Assembly (NCBI GenBank): GCA_944332505.1
Contig: CALVKC010000018.1
Location: 1-16,862, forward strand
Length of the DNA: 16,862 nucleotides
Direction: 5' to 3'
Source of the DNA: an uncultured Bacilli bacterium
Lineage (GTDB): Bacteria; Bacillota_I; Bacilli_A; RF39; UBA660
In this document: piece by piece, positions 14,101-16,862 of the stretch
Position numbering within the stretch: the stretch's first letter is position 1
How the letters are laid out: the number at the start of each line of letters is the position of its first letter
The notes under the pieces: generated by a model
Database searches by the model: none
What the model saw: the letters and a program-made list of their open reading frames with translations, nothing else
Told to the model about the DNA's origin: nothing
Made by a program: the position numbers and the translations under genes

Positions 14101-16862
14101 AATAAAAAATTAAGTTTGATATTAGATCTATTTAATAAAAATAAAAATGAAATTACAGAGAATGTTTCAAATATAAATGATTTAGTTAAAGCCTATAAAA
14201 ATTTAAATATAAAACAAACTGTTACTCAAATGCGATTAGATGATATATCTGAATCATTAATTAAATCAACATTAGAGTCACAGAATTACACGGATGCGGA
14301 TATTGCTCAAGCTATGGCAACGAAAGCTTCCAACTCAGCAAAAACAACAAATATTGCATTAACAAAACTACAAAGTATAGGATATAAAGCATTAGCTGTT
14401 TCAGCAAAAGTAGCAAATGTAGCATTAACGGCTGGAATAAGTATATTTGTATCTATGATGGCAACTGGTTTTCTTAATTGGCTAGATGATTTAATTCATA
14501 AAGAAGAAAGATTGGCTGAAGCTGCTGAAAAAGCAAAAAATAAGATTGAAGAAATAAGTACATCATTTTCTAATCAGAAAAAAGCTGTTAGTGATTACGG
14601 TAAAGAATATGCAGAATTGGCTCAAGGAGTTGATTTACTTACAAATAAAAACTTATCATTATCCACTGAAGATTATGAAAGATTTTTAGAATTAAGTAAT
14701 TCTTTGAGTGATACTTTTCCAACACTTTCAACAAGAGTTGATGAAAGTGGAAATGCTATTCTTGATTTAGATGGGAATGTGAATTCTATTGTTGGTTCAT
14801 TAAATACTTTAATTGAAACGCAACAGAGATTAGCTAATCAAGAAATAGCTGACAATTTGCCTAAGATTTATGAAGATTATTATAATAATTTAGAAAAAGC
14901 AAATAGTAAAATTGAAGAACAGACTAAAATACAAGAAAAATTAAATGAAGCTAGAGATGTATTATTGAATTCATCTAACTTTTATGCCAATGATTCTGAA
15001 TCTCAAAAAAAATATCAAGACGCATTAGATTATTTAGGCTTTGATTATGGTGTATCTATTGGTAAGAATGAAGATGGCGTTATGGGCATGATTTACAATG
15101 TTGAAAACTTAGAAAGTGATCAAGATATTGTAAATAGATATAATAAATTATATACTCAATCAACAAACAATATTCAAAATTATAAAGATAGTTTGAATGT
15201 AAAGCTTTCAGAGCTTAATAGTGCAATATCATCTTCTTTAGCAACTGAACCACTCTTTAATAAGTTAAGTTCGGAATTACAAGCAGGAATATCTAAATTA
15301 TTTCAAAGTTTTGATATATCTACATTGCCTGAAACTGTTGATTCTACAGATGGAAATGTAGTTTATGATTATCTAAAATCAATTTATTTATATCCTATAG
15401 ATCAATTGTCTGAAGAAATACAAGAAAAATTAAGCAAAGTATTTAGTAAACCAGTTAATATGTCGGATGTAGATTATATTGACATGGTAGATGAAATTCA
15501 ATCTTATTTTGATAGACAAGATATAAAAATTAATCTTGATTTTGTTGTCGAAGATGAAAAAGAATTACAAGAACGTTTAAACAATGTTGTATCTAATATC
15601 ACTAGTGATAGAAAAATTGATCAAGATGTTTTAACTGGATTTATGGAAACAGAAAGTATTGATACTTCTGATGAAATTGAATTCTTTATAGAAGTAACTA
15701 AAGATGCTAAATCTGCATCTGAAGCTATTAAAATGTATAATGAAGCTGTTAAAATATCAACTGAGTATGAAATTATTGATGCCGAACCAATTCATGAACA
15801 ATTAGATTCTATTCGTAATGCATATCAAACAGTCTCAGGAGCTATTGAAGAGTATAAAGAAAATCAATTTTTATCATTAGAAACAGTTCAAAGTTTATTA
15901 CAGCTAGATGATAAATATTTGCAATACTTATATGATGAAAATGGGAAACTTACTTTGAATAGAGAAGCATATGATGCATTAACACAAGCACAGCTTAATG
16001 AAATGTATGTTAGTGTTGCTAATGATGCCTTAAATACAATAAGCAATTTGCAGTCAGAAGAACAAGCTGTAGCTCTTCTTGAACAACAGATAATTGATTC
16101 TACAAATGCCAACTGGGATTTTGTTAAATCTGAAATAGCTAAAGCAAATGCTATTCTTGATACAGAAGCAAAAATAAATGGTGAAGATAGTGTTGCAAAA
16201 AGACGAGAATATTTAAATCAACTTGCTGCTTCTACAGAAGCTCAATTTAATCTACTAAATGAAACTGCAAATGGAATAAAATTTAAAGGATTTTACGATT
16301 CTCCTTCTACTAATACTAAAAGTAAAACAAAGAATGAATTTAGTAAAGAATTTGATTGGATTGCAAATTCAGTAGAAAATGTAAATCGTGAAATAGATAA
16401 TCTTAATGAAAAACTAAGTAATACAACTGGATTTAAAGAACGCTTAAAAGTTTATGATGATTTAATTAACGCTGATGAAAGACTTGTTAAGACTACTAAG
16501 AATGCTGCTTCTGCTTACGAGAAAGAATGGAATAAAGCTTCTAGCAAAATAAGTAGCTCTTATAAAAATAAGATCGTTTCTGATGAATCTTTTTCTATTG
16601 AAACAATTACAAATGAAACCACTGCTGATAATATAGATGCAGCGCAAGAAGCATATGAAGCTTGGCAATCTATGTTGCAACAGTATAATAAAGCTGTAGC
16701 ACAACAAAAAGATGATGAGCAAGGTAAAATTAGAGTATTGTTAGAACTTGAAGAGTTAAGACTTGATATTCTTTCTTTAGAGAATCAAGAAACAATGTCT
16801 GCAAAAGAAAAGAATAAATATATTAAAGACGAAGAAACTTTAAAAAAGAATATTCTTAATTA
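14101..16862 (+). CDS. Tape-measure-like tail protein, 5' truncated and running off the window
   Basis: One frame stays open from 14101 to the window end, about 920 codons, after two TAA stops at 14095-14100. The first ATG is 14230 (MRLDDISESL) and the first possible TTG is 14116; neither has a ribosome site, so the 5' end looks lost. The protein resembles tape measure proteins of Clostridia phages. It has a DDISESLIKSTL segment, then an Ala/Thr-rich helix leading into a hydrophobic stretch (SIFVSMMATGFLNWLDDLI, near 14450-14505), then NLSLSTEDYERFLELSNSL, with long coiled-coil regions beyond. I recognise the L-S-T-E-D-Y-E-x-F-L motif from such proteins. Tape measures set tail length and help DNA ejection. 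It normally sits upstream of the Dit gene, not after lysis genes. Confidence 0.75.

Noticed and set aside
1..16862. CRISPR array, tRNA, attachment core duplication or defence island
   Set aside because: No regularly spaced repeats, no cloverleaf sequence, no duplicated tRNA end and no defence-type domains were seen in reading either strand.

Overview
The window is a very AT-rich (I estimate under 30% G+C by eye), entirely plus-strand block of late phage genes. Low G+C, strong Shine-Dalgarno sites (AAAGGAG, AAGGAGG), tail and lysis families of the kind found in phages of Clostridia, and a lysin carrying aromatic cell-wall-binding repeats all point to a prophage or phage of a Gram-positive Bacillota host, probably a gut Clostridium- or Lachnospiraceae-like bacterium. 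No chromosomal housekeeping gene is visible.

Layout. At 1-108 is the 3' end of an unrecognised gene. At 166-1161 is a complete tyrosine recombinase with its own putative promoter. From 1194 to 6846 comes a tail-tip module: a distal-tail-like protein (1194-2087), a baseplate hub/DUF5048-like tail protein (2101-3552), a small baseplate or fibre-connector protein (3577-4281), a glycine-rich tail fibre or adhesin with an FN3-like domain (4297-5895) and two small accessory proteins (5912-6229, 6232-6846). A four-helix membrane protein follows (6880-7338).

From 7355 to 13925 the lysis genes alternate with mobile DNA. The order is: GIY-YIG homing endonuclease 1; N-acetylmuramoyl-L-alanine amidase; holin; terminator; GIY-YIG endonuclease 2; GH25 muramidase with two SH3 domains; membrane-anchored coiled-coil protein; GIY-YIG endonuclease 3; AT-rich spacer with a 17-bp hairpin. 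Each lysin plus its partner membrane gene is therefore bracketed by homing endonucleases.

The last 2.76 kb (14101 to the window end) is one stop-free frame encoding a tape-measure-like protein. Its 5' end is missing: it has no credible start codon or ribosome binding site. It also lies downstream of lysis, whereas tape measure genes normally lie upstream of the distal tail gene.

The most unusual features are: (1) a chimeric endonuclease joining a GIY-YIG nuclease to a cysteine-rich domain, a degenerate HNH-like region and two NUMOD-like repeats; (2) non-standard translation starts on all three endonuclease genes, each with a Shine-Dalgarno best placed for a 3-7 codon out-of-frame ORF or for a non-AUG codon; (3) the beheaded, displaced tape measure gene next to endonuclease 3; (4) a recombinase inside the tail module. 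I see no CRISPR array, tRNA, rRNA, insertion sequence or defence system.
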